Positions 1 through 6,659 are shown, counted from the first letter of the stretch. The stretch is DNA of 6,659 nucleotides from JABEVB01 sp049965775 (GCA_049965775.1 JBMFVX010000149.1:1-6659), one strand, 5' to 3'. The notes: generated from the letters alone by a model not told the origin. Made by a program: numbers and translations.

Positions 1-2
1 AT

Positions 3-92
3 CGAAAATTTCGGCCGGAATTACCCCCGGCCTTCGCCGTCGGACTGCCTCTGGCTAAAACCTATGAAATATCCGGGCTAGCTGGTGAATAG
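3..92 (+). CDS. Possible C-terminal end of an unidentified upstream gene (partial)
   Basis: One forward frame is open from the window edge to a TAG at 90-92 and would encode about 29 residues ending in LAKTYEISGLAGE. The residue mix looks like ordinary protein. The stop lies three bases before the ATG of the glycosylase gene, the spacing expected of translationally coupled genes in an operon. I do not recognise the family from so short a tail. A second forward frame is also open until 79-81, so the coding call rests only on the operon-like spacing and the residue mix. The stretch could equally be untranslated leader of the glycosylase gene. Confidence 0.3.
   Translation, partial: RKFRPELPPAFAVGLPLAKTYEISGLAGE
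84..88 (+). promoter_or_regulatory. Shine-Dalgarno for the AlkA-type glycosylase
   Basis: GGTGA at 84-88 matches the 3' half of the AGGAGGTGA anti-16S consensus. It sits seven bases before the ATG at 96, the normal spacing, and supports that start. It would lie inside the last codons of the possible upstream gene, which fits translational coupling. Confidence 0.5.
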
Positions 93-95
93 TGG

Positions 96-1013
96 ATGCC
101 TACAGACTATTTTTTTTTGACACCACGGCCGCCATTTCGGCTGGACCTGACTGTCTGGGCGCTACGTCGGCGCCCCGATAATGCCATTGATTGTTGGGAG
201 GACGGAATCTATCGCCGGACCCTTTCAACTTGTGACGGGCTCGTTGAGGTTCTGGTTCGCCAGATTCGCTCTGGTGCCAGGCCGCGGCTTCGCGTGCATT
301 TGCGTGGAGTCCGGCGTACAGATGCAGTACAAGCCGGGATATCCTCGACGTTAACCCGGATTCTGGGGTTGGATGTTGAGCTTCACCCGTTCTATCTCTT
401 TGCGGCGCGATGGCCGAAGCTCAACGATCTGGCGCGCCGCTTTAAAGGGATGAAGCCGCCGCGATTCGCCAGCACCTTCGACAGTGTAGTTAATGCCATC
501 GCGTGCCAGCAGTTGACGCTGACGGTAGGCATTCAGTTGCTCAACAAATTGGCTAGAACGTGTGGTGATGTCTGCAATGCTGCGGGTGCTGTGCCCGCTA
601 TGCCTGGCCCCCGTGAGTTGGCTGGTGTGGCGACCCATGTACTTCGCGATCTGGGTTTCAGCCACAGGAAGGCCGGATATCTTACGAAATTGGCCCAAGA
701 GGTATTGGCCGGGCGCGTGCGGTTGGACGCGGCCGACGCGATGTCTGATGCTGCTGCGGTGGCCTACCTGACCGAGATACACGGCATTGGCCGATGGACC
801 GCAGAGTATGTGCTGTTGCGCGGGTTGGGTCGCACGCATATTTTTCCCGGCGATGATGTGGGCGCGCGCAACAATCTGCAGAAATGGATGTGTCTTTCTG
901 GTCCGTTGGATTACCAAGGCGTAGAGAGCGTACTTGCGGCCTGGCGTCCGTTCGCTGGGCTGATATACCTGCACCTGCTTTTGCAGGGCCAATCAGAGGC
1001 CGGCTGGATCTGA
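96..1013 (+). CDS. alkA: DNA-3-methyladenine glycosylase II (AlkA-type, HhH-GPD superfamily)
   Basis: This 305-residue protein is a base-excision repair enzyme that would remove alkylated purines such as 3-methyladenine from cytoplasmic DNA, leaving an abasic site. Residues about 1-75 form an AlkA-like N-terminal domain (PPFRLDLTVWALRRRP). The HhH-GPD core starts near residue 124 with FASTFDSVVNAIACQQ, the family's xxxIxxQQ helix. The helix-hairpin-helix is at about 225-245 (LTEIHGIGRWTAEYVLLRGL), followed by FPGDD at 250-254. By alignment with E. coli AlkA (PDD, catalytic Asp238), D254 should be the catalytic aspartate. Tryptophan follows GIGR where bifunctional OGG1/Nth enzymes carry the Schiff-base lysine, so this is a monofunctional glycosylase without lyase activity. 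No C-terminal iron-sulphur cysteine cluster is present. WRPFAGLIYLHLLL near the end matches the AlkA C-terminal helix. The length is close to AlkA (282 residues), so the gene looks intact. Whether it is induced by alkylation cannot be told from the sequence; no Ada box was recognised. Confidence 0.9.
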   Translation: MPTDYFFLTPRPPFRLDLTVWALRRRPDNAIDCWEDGIYRRTLSTCDGLVEVLVRQIRSGARPRLRVHLRGVRRTDAVQAGISSTLTRILGLDVELHPFYLFAARWPKLNDLARRFKGMKPPRFASTFDSVVNAIACQQLTLTVGIQLLNKLARTCGDVCNAAGAVPAMPGPRELAGVATHVLRDLGFSHRKAGYLTKLAQEVLAGRVRLDAADAMSDAAAVAYLTEIHGIGRWTAEYVLLRGLGRTHIFPGDDVGARNNLQKWMCLSGPLDYQGVESVLAAWRPFAGLIYLHLLLQGQSEAGWI

Positions 1014-1092
1014 CGTTGTAAGGGGGTTGCGATTACAGCAAGCTATCCCGCTGTGAATGTCGGTGAAGCGCTGCGGTTTTGGAGTCCAAGGC

Positions 1093-3156
1093 TTATGCTT
1101 CCGGCTCGTCGGCGGGCTTGTACTGGGCGGCGATGCGGGCTTGGAGGCCTGCGGGCACCGGGTCGTAATGCGAAAACTCCATGACAAAGCTCCCCTGGCC
1201 GCTGGTGACGCTGCGAAGTTGGCTGTCGTATTGCGATAGCTCCGCCAGCGGCACGGTTCCACGAATGGTGGCAAAATCGCCCGAGCCATTGAGCAGTGTC
1301 TCGGTTACGCGGCCGCGGCGGCCGCTCAGGTCGCTGGTGATAGCTCCAAGATGTTCCGCCGGCACGGCGATTTCAATATTAACCACCGGCTCAAGCAGTG
1401 CCGGGCGGGCTTTGCGCATGGCATCGCGAAACGCAAATTTGGCCGCGATACGAAAGGCAATGTCTTTGGAATCTACCGGGTGGCTTTTGCCATCATGCAC
1501 AATTACGCGCAGATCCTGCACCGGATAACCGGCGAGCGGGCCGCGATCAAGTCCGTCGCGTACGCCCTTTTCCACCGAGCCGATGAATTGCGTTGGAATC
1601 GCACCGCCGAACACATCGTTGACGAATTCAAAGCCCTGGCCGCGCTCCATCGGCTCGATACGCAGAAATACTTCGCCAAACTGGCCGGCGCCGCCGGACT
1701 GCTTTTTGTGGCGGTAATGTCCTTCGGCCCGGCTGTTGATGGTTTCACGATAGGCAATGCGCGGCGGCTTGGATGAAACATCGAGATTGAAGCGATTTTT
1801 CATTTTTTCGAGCATCACGCGCAGGTGCAGGTCGCCCAAGCCATGCACTACCAGTTCATGGGTTTGCGCATCGTGTGTGGTTTTGAAGGTTGGGTCTTCC
1901 TCGCAGAGTTTGGCCAGTGCTGCCGAGAGTTTGGCTTCATCGCCGCGCGATTTTGGCTCGATGGCGATGGAGTACATGGGGGTTGGATAACGCGGAACAA
2001 CGGGTGACAGGTCCTGCCGGGCGGCCGGGGCGTGAATAATTTGATCCACATGAATGTCGTCGAGTTTTGAAACCGCCACGATGTCGCCGGCCCAGGCCAC
2101 CAGCGATTCGGGATGTTCGCGTCCCTCCACCTTGAGCACATGGCCGGCGCGGCGGCTCTTTTTATCGTGGCCGGCGACAAAAGCGGTATTCGCATCCAGC
2201 TTGCCCTGCAAAATGCGCAGCATGCAGAGCTTGCCAACGTAAGGATCGGTCGTAACTTTAAAAACATGCGCCAAAAGCGGGGCGGTAACATCCGGTGGAC
2301 ACTCGAACAATTGGCCATCGCCTTCGGCAACCGGGGCGGGCTTGAGCCGTTTGGGCCGGGCGGTTGCGGGCGATGGCACATCGTTGGCGAGAATATGCAG
2401 CAGGTCGTCTACGCCGATTTCCCGCTTGGCGGAGGTAAACAGAATCGGCACCACGTGGCCGATGTTCATGGATTTGATGAAAAGCGCTCGGAGCTTGTCC
2501 AGATTAAGGTTTTCTCCGGAGAGATATTTTTCCATCTCGGTATCGTCAATTTCAACCACCGATTCAACCATCTCGCGATGAATATCGGGTACGGAGCCAA
2601 AATCAGACGATCCGGCATCATGGTCGAAGCAGTCAACCACATCGCTGCCGCCGGCCGCAGGCAGGTTCATACAATGAGCCGAAGCACCCAGTGTTTGTTT
2701 GATTTGGTCAACCAGTGCGGGCAGGTTGGGGCATAAGTCTATTTTGTTGATGACGATCATGCGTGCGAGGCCCATTTCGCCGGCGGCGTGGTAGAGCCGC
2801 TGCGTGTTGTATTCAATGCCGCGCTGGGCGTTGACCACGATGACGGCGGTCTCGACGGCAGGCAGAGCGGCAAGGGCCTGTCCGACAAACTCCGGATAGC
2901 CCGGGGTATCAATGAGGTTGATCTGCTTTCCCTCGTAATTGGCAAACATGAGCACGGAGGAGGTGGAATGTTTATGGTGTCGGGCCTCAGGCTCAAAATC
3001 AGAAATGGTGTTGGCATCTTCAACGCTGCCCATGCGCGTGGTGATGCCGCAGCGATGGGCAATGGCCTCAGCCAGAGTGGTTTTGCCGCTGCCAGCGTGG
3101 CCCAGCAGCACGATATTTCTAATGTTTTCGGGTAGAAATGCGTCAACGTTAGCCAT
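1093..3156 (-). CDS. Elongation factor G paralogue (EF-G-II-type translational GTPase)
   Basis: This 687-residue cytoplasmic GTPase has the complete five-domain EF-G layout and nearly the length of E. coli FusA (704). The G domain holds G1 GHAGSGKTT (19-27), G3 DTPGY (83-87), G4 NKID (137-140) and a G5-like TSAK (241-244). Domain II runs about 290-375 (HVFKVTTDPYVGKL), domain III about 395-460 (IEPKSRGDEAKL, HGLGDLHLRVMLEKM), domain IV about 465-590 (PPRIAYRETI, KQSGGAGQFG, GPLAGYPVQD, HPVDSKDIAF) and domain V from about 590 (RRGRV, LRSVTSGQGSF). The G3 histidine that positions the hydrolytic water in EF-Tu and EF-G is tyrosine here (Y87), and the usual RGITI switch-I segment is replaced by HHKHSTSS. 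Both changes are typical of the EF-G2/EF-G-like branch (for example mycobacterial FusA2), whose cellular role is unsettled. It is therefore probably not the main translocase; another fusA should sit elsewhere, usually near rpsL/rpsG. It stands alone, convergent with the glycosylase and divergent from the haem-motif gene. A strong Shine-Dalgarno supports the ATG at 3156. Confidence 0.92.
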   Translation of the reverse strand: MANVDAFLPENIRNIVLLGHAGSGKTTLAEAIAHRCGITTRMGSVEDANTISDFEPEARHHKHSTSSVLMFANYEGKQINLIDTPGYPEFVGQALAALPAVETAVIVVNAQRGIEYNTQRLYHAAGEMGLARMIVINKIDLCPNLPALVDQIKQTLGASAHCMNLPAAGGSDVVDCFDHDAGSSDFGSVPDIHREMVESVVEIDDTEMEKYLSGENLNLDKLRALFIKSMNIGHVVPILFTSAKREIGVDDLLHILANDVPSPATARPKRLKPAPVAEGDGQLFECPPDVTAPLLAHVFKVTTDPYVGKLCMLRILQGKLDANTAFVAGHDKKSRRAGHVLKVEGREHPESLVAWAGDIVAVSKLDDIHVDQIIHAPAARQDLSPVVPRYPTPMYSIAIEPKSRGDEAKLSAALAKLCEEDPTFKTTHDAQTHELVVHGLGDLHLRVMLEKMKNRFNLDVSSKPPRIAYRETINSRAEGHYRHKKQSGGAGQFGEVFLRIEPMERGQGFEFVNDVFGGAIPTQFIGSVEKGVRDGLDRGPLAGYPVQDLRVIVHDGKSHPVDSKDIAFRIAAKFAFRDAMRKARPALLEPVVNIEIAVPAEHLGAITSDLSGRRGRVTETLLNGSGDFATIRGTVPLAELSQYDSQLRSVTSGQGSFVMEFSHYDPVPAGLQARIAAQYKPADEPEA

Positions 3157-3163
3157 CGTAAAA

Positions 3164-3168
3164 CCTCC
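3164..3168 (-). promoter_or_regulatory. Shine-Dalgarno for the EF-G-like gene
   Basis: On the minus strand TGGAGG precedes the ATG at 3156, with the GGAGG core separated from it by seven bases. This is a near-ideal ribosome binding site and fixes the start of the EF-G-like protein. Confidence 0.75.
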
Positions 3169-3315
3169 AGGCCGTCGGTACCCGCCGCAATATGTTGCCG
3201 GAGAATAGTGTACCGCAGCGGCGAAATTTCAGCGAGCTGGAGCCTGGCGGCCTAATTTTGGCGGGGCCATGCAATATAGCGGCGATACGATCGTTTAGCT
3301 ATGTTAAATAAGGTT

Positions 3316-3343
3316 TTGCAACAAGTTGGCCCTATAATAATAT
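3316..3343 (+). promoter_or_regulatory. Candidate sigma-70-type promoter for the haem-motif gene
   Basis: TTGCAA (3316-3321) and TAATAT (3338-3343) are separated by 16 bases in the most AT-rich part of the gap, predicting a transcript start near 3350 and a leader of about 75 bases before the ATG at 3424. A perfect TATAAT also lies at 3333-3338, but only 11 bases from TTGCAA, so it would need a different -35 or none. The promoter lies downstream of the ATG at 3301, which argues against translation starting there. Confidence 0.45.
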
Positions 3344-3411
3344 ATAGACGCGGGGCAAGGGGGGGCACGAGGTTGAGGCCGGTTGTCGCAAGCCCAAACA
3401 TGCTCTTGCGT

Positions 3412-3415
3412 GGAG
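3412..3415 (+). promoter_or_regulatory. Shine-Dalgarno selecting the start at 3424
   Basis: GGAG at 3412-3415 is eight bases before the ATG at 3424 but only two before the in-frame ATG at 3418, so 3424 is preferred. Another in-frame ATG at 3442 has a weaker GGTGGA upstream and remains possible. The ATG at 3301 has no comparable site. Confidence 0.5.
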
Positions 3416-3423
3416 TTATGCTG

Positions 3424-6400
3424 ATGCGGCGGTGGAACATAATGCGGCGGTACAATATATGGTATGCCATGCCGTGGCTGATTGTGCTTATCGCGGTGGG
3501 CTGCTTTCTCTGGCGCTACAGTGGATCGTATTGGCGTATTGGTAGTTTACGGGTGGCTCCGGCGCAACGGCCTCATGCCGCAGACATGTCGGCAATGCAG
3601 ATATCGAACCTGCTGCCGGCCCGGGTAACTTTTGACCGGTACATTCGGCCCATTTTGGCGGAAAATTGCTATACATGTCATGGGCCTGATGAGCATTATC
3701 GCAAGTCCGGCTTTCGGCTGGATACCGAGGCATCTTTGTACGCGCTGCTGCCGGGCAAACTGCACAAGGGCTGGCATGCGTTTGTGCCGGGGCATCCGGA
3801 AAAGAGCCTGGCCTATTTGCGTATGACCAGCAAGGACCCCTCGCTGAAAATGCCGCCGCCCGGCTCGCATCTTACCGTAGATCCGCTGGACGCCGCCTTG
3901 GTAAAAAGATGGATTGAGCAAGGGGCGGTTTGGCAACCGCATTGGTCGTATGTACCCCTCGTGGTTCCCAAGGTGCCAAATGTCGGTCCATCAAAATGGG
4001 TACGAAACGATATAGACCGCTTTGTGCTCGCCAAGCTGCGAGCTCATGGGCTTACGCCATCCCGGCAGGCAAGTCGCGGCACGCTTATCAGACGCGTTAC
4101 GATGGACCTCACCGGCCTGCCGCCGACACTCCAGCAAATTGAGAACTTTGAGAACGACCGCAAGCCGGGCGCTTATGAGCGTGTAGTGGATCGGCTTCTG
4201 GCGTCACCAGCTTATGGTGAACAGATGGCGGTGTCGTGGCTGGACGACGCCCGCTACGCAGACTCTTACGGCTTTTTGAATGATCCGTCGCACAGCATGT
4301 GGTTGTGGCGCAACTGGGTTATAAACGCGTTTAATCAAAACATGCCGTTTGACAAGTTTACGATAAAGCAGTTGGCCGGGGACTTATTGCCGCACCCGAC
4401 CATAAACGATTTAATCGCCACCGGTTTTAACCGTAACAACATGATCAATACCGAAGGCGGCATCATTCACGAAGAGTTCAGAGTGCAGGGCGTAATAGAC
4501 CGCGTGGACACCACCGGCGAAACATGGCTGGGGCTTACCATTGCCTGTGGCCAATGCCACCACCACAAATACGAGAATATTTCGCACCGGGACTTCTACA
4601 GTTTTTACGCCTTTTTTAACAGTGTTAACGAAAAAGGTGTCATGGCCGACATGCCCGGTGCCGACTCCGGCATAGATTGCCCACCCATTTTGCGTGTTCC
4701 CGATGCTAAGCAGAAACAGCAACTCGATGCCCTGAAATCTAAGATTGCCGCTCTGCAGAAGAACGTGGCGGAAATACGCAAGCAATCGCCGGCATTTGCC
4801 GATGCGTGGTTCAAAGCTGGAGCGAAACTATTTACTCCGGTGGGACGGGTTGCAACCCTGCCGTTAAATGGAACGGAAATGGGTGCGGGGGCTAAAGGGG
4901 CTGTGGTCGAGGGCAAGTATGTTGGTAAGGGCAAGCCGGTGTTTACACCGGCTCCCTTCGGCAAAGCTTTCTTGGCCGATGGTAAGGGAGCCGGCTTGGC
5001 CTATTCGGGCGACTTGGGAAAATTCAGTCTGCATTCCAAGTTCAGCGTCAGCTTTTGGGTGAAGCGTCAGGGTAACGGGTCAATCTTGGGGCGTATGCAA
5101 GCGGGGCCAACTCTCCGCGGATGGGATTGCTATTTAGCTCAGGGCCGGTTGATGTTTCATCTCATTCACGTATGGCCATCAAATGCCATAAGCGTTCAAA
5201 CCAAGGCGCAAATTGCTAAAAATAAATGGACGCATGTGACCGTTACCTATAATGGATCGGGCGAGGCCCGTGGTGTAAAAATATTCTTTAACCAGCAGCG
5301 TCAGCCGCTGGATGTGCTGAATAATAATCTTACAAAATCAACCATCGCTAAGGCGAAGTTCTTCATCGGGCGGCGGGTTGATGAAGCCTTTTTTTCAGGT
5401 TCGGTCGCTCATGTTGAGTTATTTGACCGGGCTTTATCTTTAACGGATGTGAGACTGGCTTTGCAAACATCCGCTGTAAAACGCATTCTGGAGCTTCCCG
5501 CCGCCAAGCGGACTCTGCCGCAGCAGGAACAGTTGGCCCGTTACGCGCTGGAACTTAGCCCGCAATATAAAAAAATGCGCGCTGACTTAACGACGGCCAA
5601 GACGGCACTGGTTGCACTGCGTAACAGTCTGCCCGTAACTCAAATCATGCAGGAATTGCCGACGCCACGGCCAACTTATACGCTGCAGCGCGGTCAGTAC
5701 AATATGCCCGGTCGCCGCGTTTACCCGGCAACACCGCACGCAATTCCGCCGATGCGGCCCGGCGAGCCGCCCAATCGCCTCGGCTTGGCGGAGTGGATTA
5801 TGCAGCCTGATAATCCGCTTACGTCGCGGGTGCTGGTCAATCGGCTCTGGGCGAAGTTCTTCGGCCGTGGTCTATGTTCAACAACCGACAATGTCGGCGT
5901 GCTTGGATCGTATCCGAGCCATGTAAAGCTGTTGGACTGGATGGCGGCGAAAATGATAGCCATGCACTGGAATCTTAAAGCGTTTCAAAAAATGATTGTA
6001 TTGAGCGCTACGTATCGGCAGTGCTCGGCGGCGACGCCAGCCCTGATAGCCGCCGACCCCAAGAACCGTTGGTTGGAGCGTGGTCCGCGATTCCGCCTTA
6101 CCGCCGAAGAAATTCGCGATCAGGCCTTGGCTGCGTCAGGCTTGCTGAATCGCGCGATTGGCGGACCGAGCGTAAAGCCCTACGAACCGCTGGGCCTGTG
6201 GGCCGGCAACGTCTATGGCAATCTGGCCCAGTACAAAATAGATTATGGTCCCGGCTTGTACCGGCGCAGCCTGTATACGTTTATCAAACGCTCAGCGCCT
6301 CCTCCGGATATGACCGCTTTCGACATGCCCGATCGGCAGACGTGCACCATTCAGCGCTCGGTCACCGATACGCCACTGCAGGCTCTTGTCACGCTCAATG

Positions 6401-6597
6401 ATGTGCAATATGTAGAGGCGGCTCGCATGCTGGCGCAAAAAATGATGCTAAATGGGGGCCAAACGCCCGGTGATCGAATCGCATATGGATTCCGACGGTT
6501 GCTGGCTCAAGCGCCGCGGGCGAGCCAGGCAGCCATTTTGCTTCAGGGTTTTTCGCAGGCTTTGGCACATTATAAAAAGCATCCTAAGGGCGCGTAA
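3424..6597 (+). CDS. PSD1-type haem-motif protein: cytochrome c-like, DUF1549, LamG-like and DUF1553 domains; C-terminus probably truncated
   Basis: Residue numbers here count from the upstream in-frame ATG at 3301; the preferred start at 3424 is M42, giving 1,057 residues. An Arg-rich N-terminus is followed by a hydrophobic segment at about 57-71 (MPWLIVLIAVGCFLW), a signal or signal-anchor that should place the rest outside the cytoplasmic membrane. IAVGC resembles a weak lipobox ending at C68. A cytochrome c-like domain (about 108-215) has the haem motif CYTCH (123-127) and KMPPPG (183-188), whose methionine M184 could be the distal ligand. DUF1549 spans about 233-445 and carries the family's second CxxCH, CGQCH at 416-420. 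A short coiled coil (about 468-495) leads to a LamG/concanavalin-like domain at about 510-720 (FSVSFWVKRQ, NKWTHVTVTYNGSG, FFIGRRVDEAFFSGSV). DUF1553 begins near 825 (NRLGLAEWIMQPDNPLTSRV) and continues through TDTPLQALVTLND. The family is abundant in planctomycetes and often precedes a DUF1501 gene; a role in extracellular carbohydrate or sulphated-polysaccharide use is suspected but unproven. The protein ends about 40 residues before the usual family end, next to a transposase gene, so it is probably a 3'-truncated gene of uncertain function. Confidence 0.85.
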   Translation: MRRWNIMRRYNIWYAMPWLIVLIAVGCFLWRYSGSYWRIGSLRVAPAQRPHAADMSAMQISNLLPARVTFDRYIRPILAENCYTCHGPDEHYRKSGFRLDTEASLYALLPGKLHKGWHAFVPGHPEKSLAYLRMTSKDPSLKMPPPGSHLTVDPLDAALVKRWIEQGAVWQPHWSYVPLVVPKVPNVGPSKWVRNDIDRFVLAKLRAHGLTPSRQASRGTLIRRVTMDLTGLPPTLQQIENFENDRKPGAYERVVDRLLASPAYGEQMAVSWLDDARYADSYGFLNDPSHSMWLWRNWVINAFNQNMPFDKFTIKQLAGDLLPHPTINDLIATGFNRNNMINTEGGIIHEEFRVQGVIDRVDTTGETWLGLTIACGQCHHHKYENISHRDFYSFYAFFNSVNEKGVMADMPGADSGIDCPPILRVPDAKQKQQLDALKSKIAALQKNVAEIRKQSPAFADAWFKAGAKLFTPVGRVATLPLNGTEMGAGAKGAVVEGKYVGKGKPVFTPAPFGKAFLADGKGAGLAYSGDLGKFSLHSKFSVSFWVKRQGNGSILGRMQAGPTLRGWDCYLAQGRLMFHLIHVWPSNAISVQTKAQIAKNKWTHVTVTYNGSGEARGVKIFFNQQRQPLDVLNNNLTKSTIAKAKFFIGRRVDEAFFSGSVAHVELFDRALSLTDVRLALQTSAVKRILELPAAKRTLPQQEQLARYALELSPQYKKMRADLTTAKTALVALRNSLPVTQIMQELPTPRPTYTLQRGQYNMPGRRVYPATPHAIPPMRPGEPPNRLGLAEWIMQPDNPLTSRVLVNRLWAKFFGRGLCSTTDNVGVLGSYPSHVKLLDWMAAKMIAMHWNLKAFQKMIVLSATYRQCSAATPALIAADPKNRWLERGPRFRLTAEEIRDQALAASGLLNRAIGGPSVKPYEPLGLWAGNVYGNLAQYKIDYGPGLYRRSLYTFIKRSAPPPDMTAFDMPDRQTCTIQRSVTDTPLQALVTLNDVQYVEAARMLAQKMMLNGGQTPGDRIAYGFRRLLAQAPRASQAAILLQGFSQALAHYKKHPKGA

Positions 6598-6608
6598 ACA
6601 AATAACCG
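6585..6608. repeat. Probable terminal end of an ISAzo13-like insertion element
   Basis: This short stretch lies between the last family-like residues of the DUF1553 protein and the stop codon of the transposase on the opposite strand. If the gene was interrupted by the element, the element's end and terminal inverted repeat must lie here, and the TAA at 6595-6597 would be an element-supplied stop. The exact boundary and the target duplication cannot be fixed, because the other end of the element is outside the window. Confidence 0.4.
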
Positions 6609-6659
6609 CTACGGTTGACGTGGCGTGATCGTATAGTTCCAGTCGCCGTGGAAGTCATG
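6609..6659 (-). CDS. ISAzo13-family (Rhodopirellula-type DDE) transposase, C-terminal end only
   Basis: The minus strand is open from the window edge to a TAG at 6609-6611 and encodes HDFHGDWNYTITPRQP. The FHG(D/E)WNYTI-P tail is, from memory, the usual C-terminal ending of ISAzo13-family transposases, DDE enzymes that cut and join the ends of their own element. Only 16 residues are visible, so the catalytic residues, start codon and intactness cannot be judged. The gene faces the truncated DUF1553 gene tail to tail with an 11-base gap, which leaves room only for an insertion-element terminus. The family call depends on a short motif; coding on this strand is otherwise supported by the lack of stops and the distinctive aromatic residues. 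Confidence 0.65.
   Translation of the reverse strand, partial: HDFHGDWNYTITPRQP

Larger units (their letters stand above)
3157..3423. other. Divergent intergenic regulatory region
   Basis: With the haem-motif gene starting at 3424, 267 bases separate the two divergent genes. The right half (about 3301-3350) is AT-rich and holds the rightward promoter candidate. The left half holds the EF-G-like Shine-Dalgarno and only weak minus-strand promoter candidates. A perfect eight-base palindrome ACGATCGT lies at 3287-3294, just left of the rightward promoter, and a run of seven G lies at 3359-3365. No small gene, riboswitch or tRNA was recognised here. The frame continuing from the ATG at 3301 is open but encodes an unremarkable, Arg/Gly-containing stretch that does not look like a domain or signal sequence. 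Confidence 0.6.

Noticed and set aside
351..992. A 213-codon open frame on the minus strand opposite the glycosylase gene
   Set aside because: It is wholly antisense to a gene with clear AlkA motifs, shows no recognisable domain, and has no convincing ribosome binding site. It is best explained as a by-product of codon bias.
1032..1080. Possible terminator in the convergent gap: ACAGC (1035-1039) with GCTGT (1050-1054), and a CCGC/GCGG pairing followed by TTTT at 1077-1080
   Set aside because: The stems are only four or five bases, and the one with a T run has a loop of about 21 bases. This is too weak to call an intrinsic terminator.
2113..2736. A 207-codon forward open frame opposite the EF-G-like gene, plus shorter ones at 1351-1776 and 2788-3135
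   Set aside because: All are antisense to conserved EF-G domains and contain no motif I recognise.
3207..3278. Minus-strand promoter candidates for the EF-G-like gene: TACACT (complement of 3207-3212) and TATATT (complement of 3273-3278)
   Set aside because: Neither has a -35 element resembling TTGACA at 16-18 bases, so neither can be supported over chance.
3252..3470. A 72-codon minus-strand open frame across the divergent gap
   Set aside because: It overlaps the promoter and 5' end of the haem-motif gene, has no recognisable domain, and lacks a clear ribosome binding site.
3487..3504. Lipoprotein signal (IAVGC) in the haem-motif protein
   Set aside because: Alanine, not leucine, is at position -3, and the following residues continue hydrophobic (FLW), so a simple signal-anchor is at least as likely.

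Overview
The window (6,659 bases, moderately GC-rich) looks like a chromosomal fragment from a planctomycete or a close relative. The main evidence is a large haem-motif protein with the DUF1549 / LamG / DUF1553 layout, a family strongly expanded in Planctomycetes and related phyla. A partial gene at the right edge resembles the transposase family first named from Rhodopirellula (ISAzo13 type). No rRNA, tRNA or CRISPR array was seen.

Layout from left to right. Bases 3-92 (+) may hold the last codons of an unidentified upstream gene. They are followed after three bases by an AlkA-type DNA-3-methyladenine glycosylase (96-1013, +). A 79-base convergent gap separates this from an elongation factor G paralogue on the minus strand (1093-3156). 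That paralogue has all five EF-G domains, but the G3 motif reads DTPGY, not DTPGH, so it is probably an EF-G-II-type accessory GTPase and not the main translocase. A divergent regulatory gap (3157-3423) follows. It holds a good Shine-Dalgarno for the EF-G-like gene, a plausible sigma-70-type promoter for the rightward gene, and a second Shine-Dalgarno that puts that gene's start at 3424, not 3301. The rightward gene (3424-6597, +) encodes a membrane-anchored protein with two CxxCH motifs, a LamG-like insert and a DUF1553 domain. The last 51 bases (6609-6659, -) encode the C-terminus of a transposase.

The most notable point is the right edge. The DUF1553 protein stops about 40 residues before the usual family end, and the transposase stop codon lies only 11 bases beyond. 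The simplest reading is that an ISAzo13-like element inserted into the 3' end of the gene, supplied a new stop codon, and separated the gene from the DUF1501 gene that often follows this family. The other genes (base-excision repair, GTPase) are independent housekeeping or accessory functions. Nothing in the window shows that they work together as one system.
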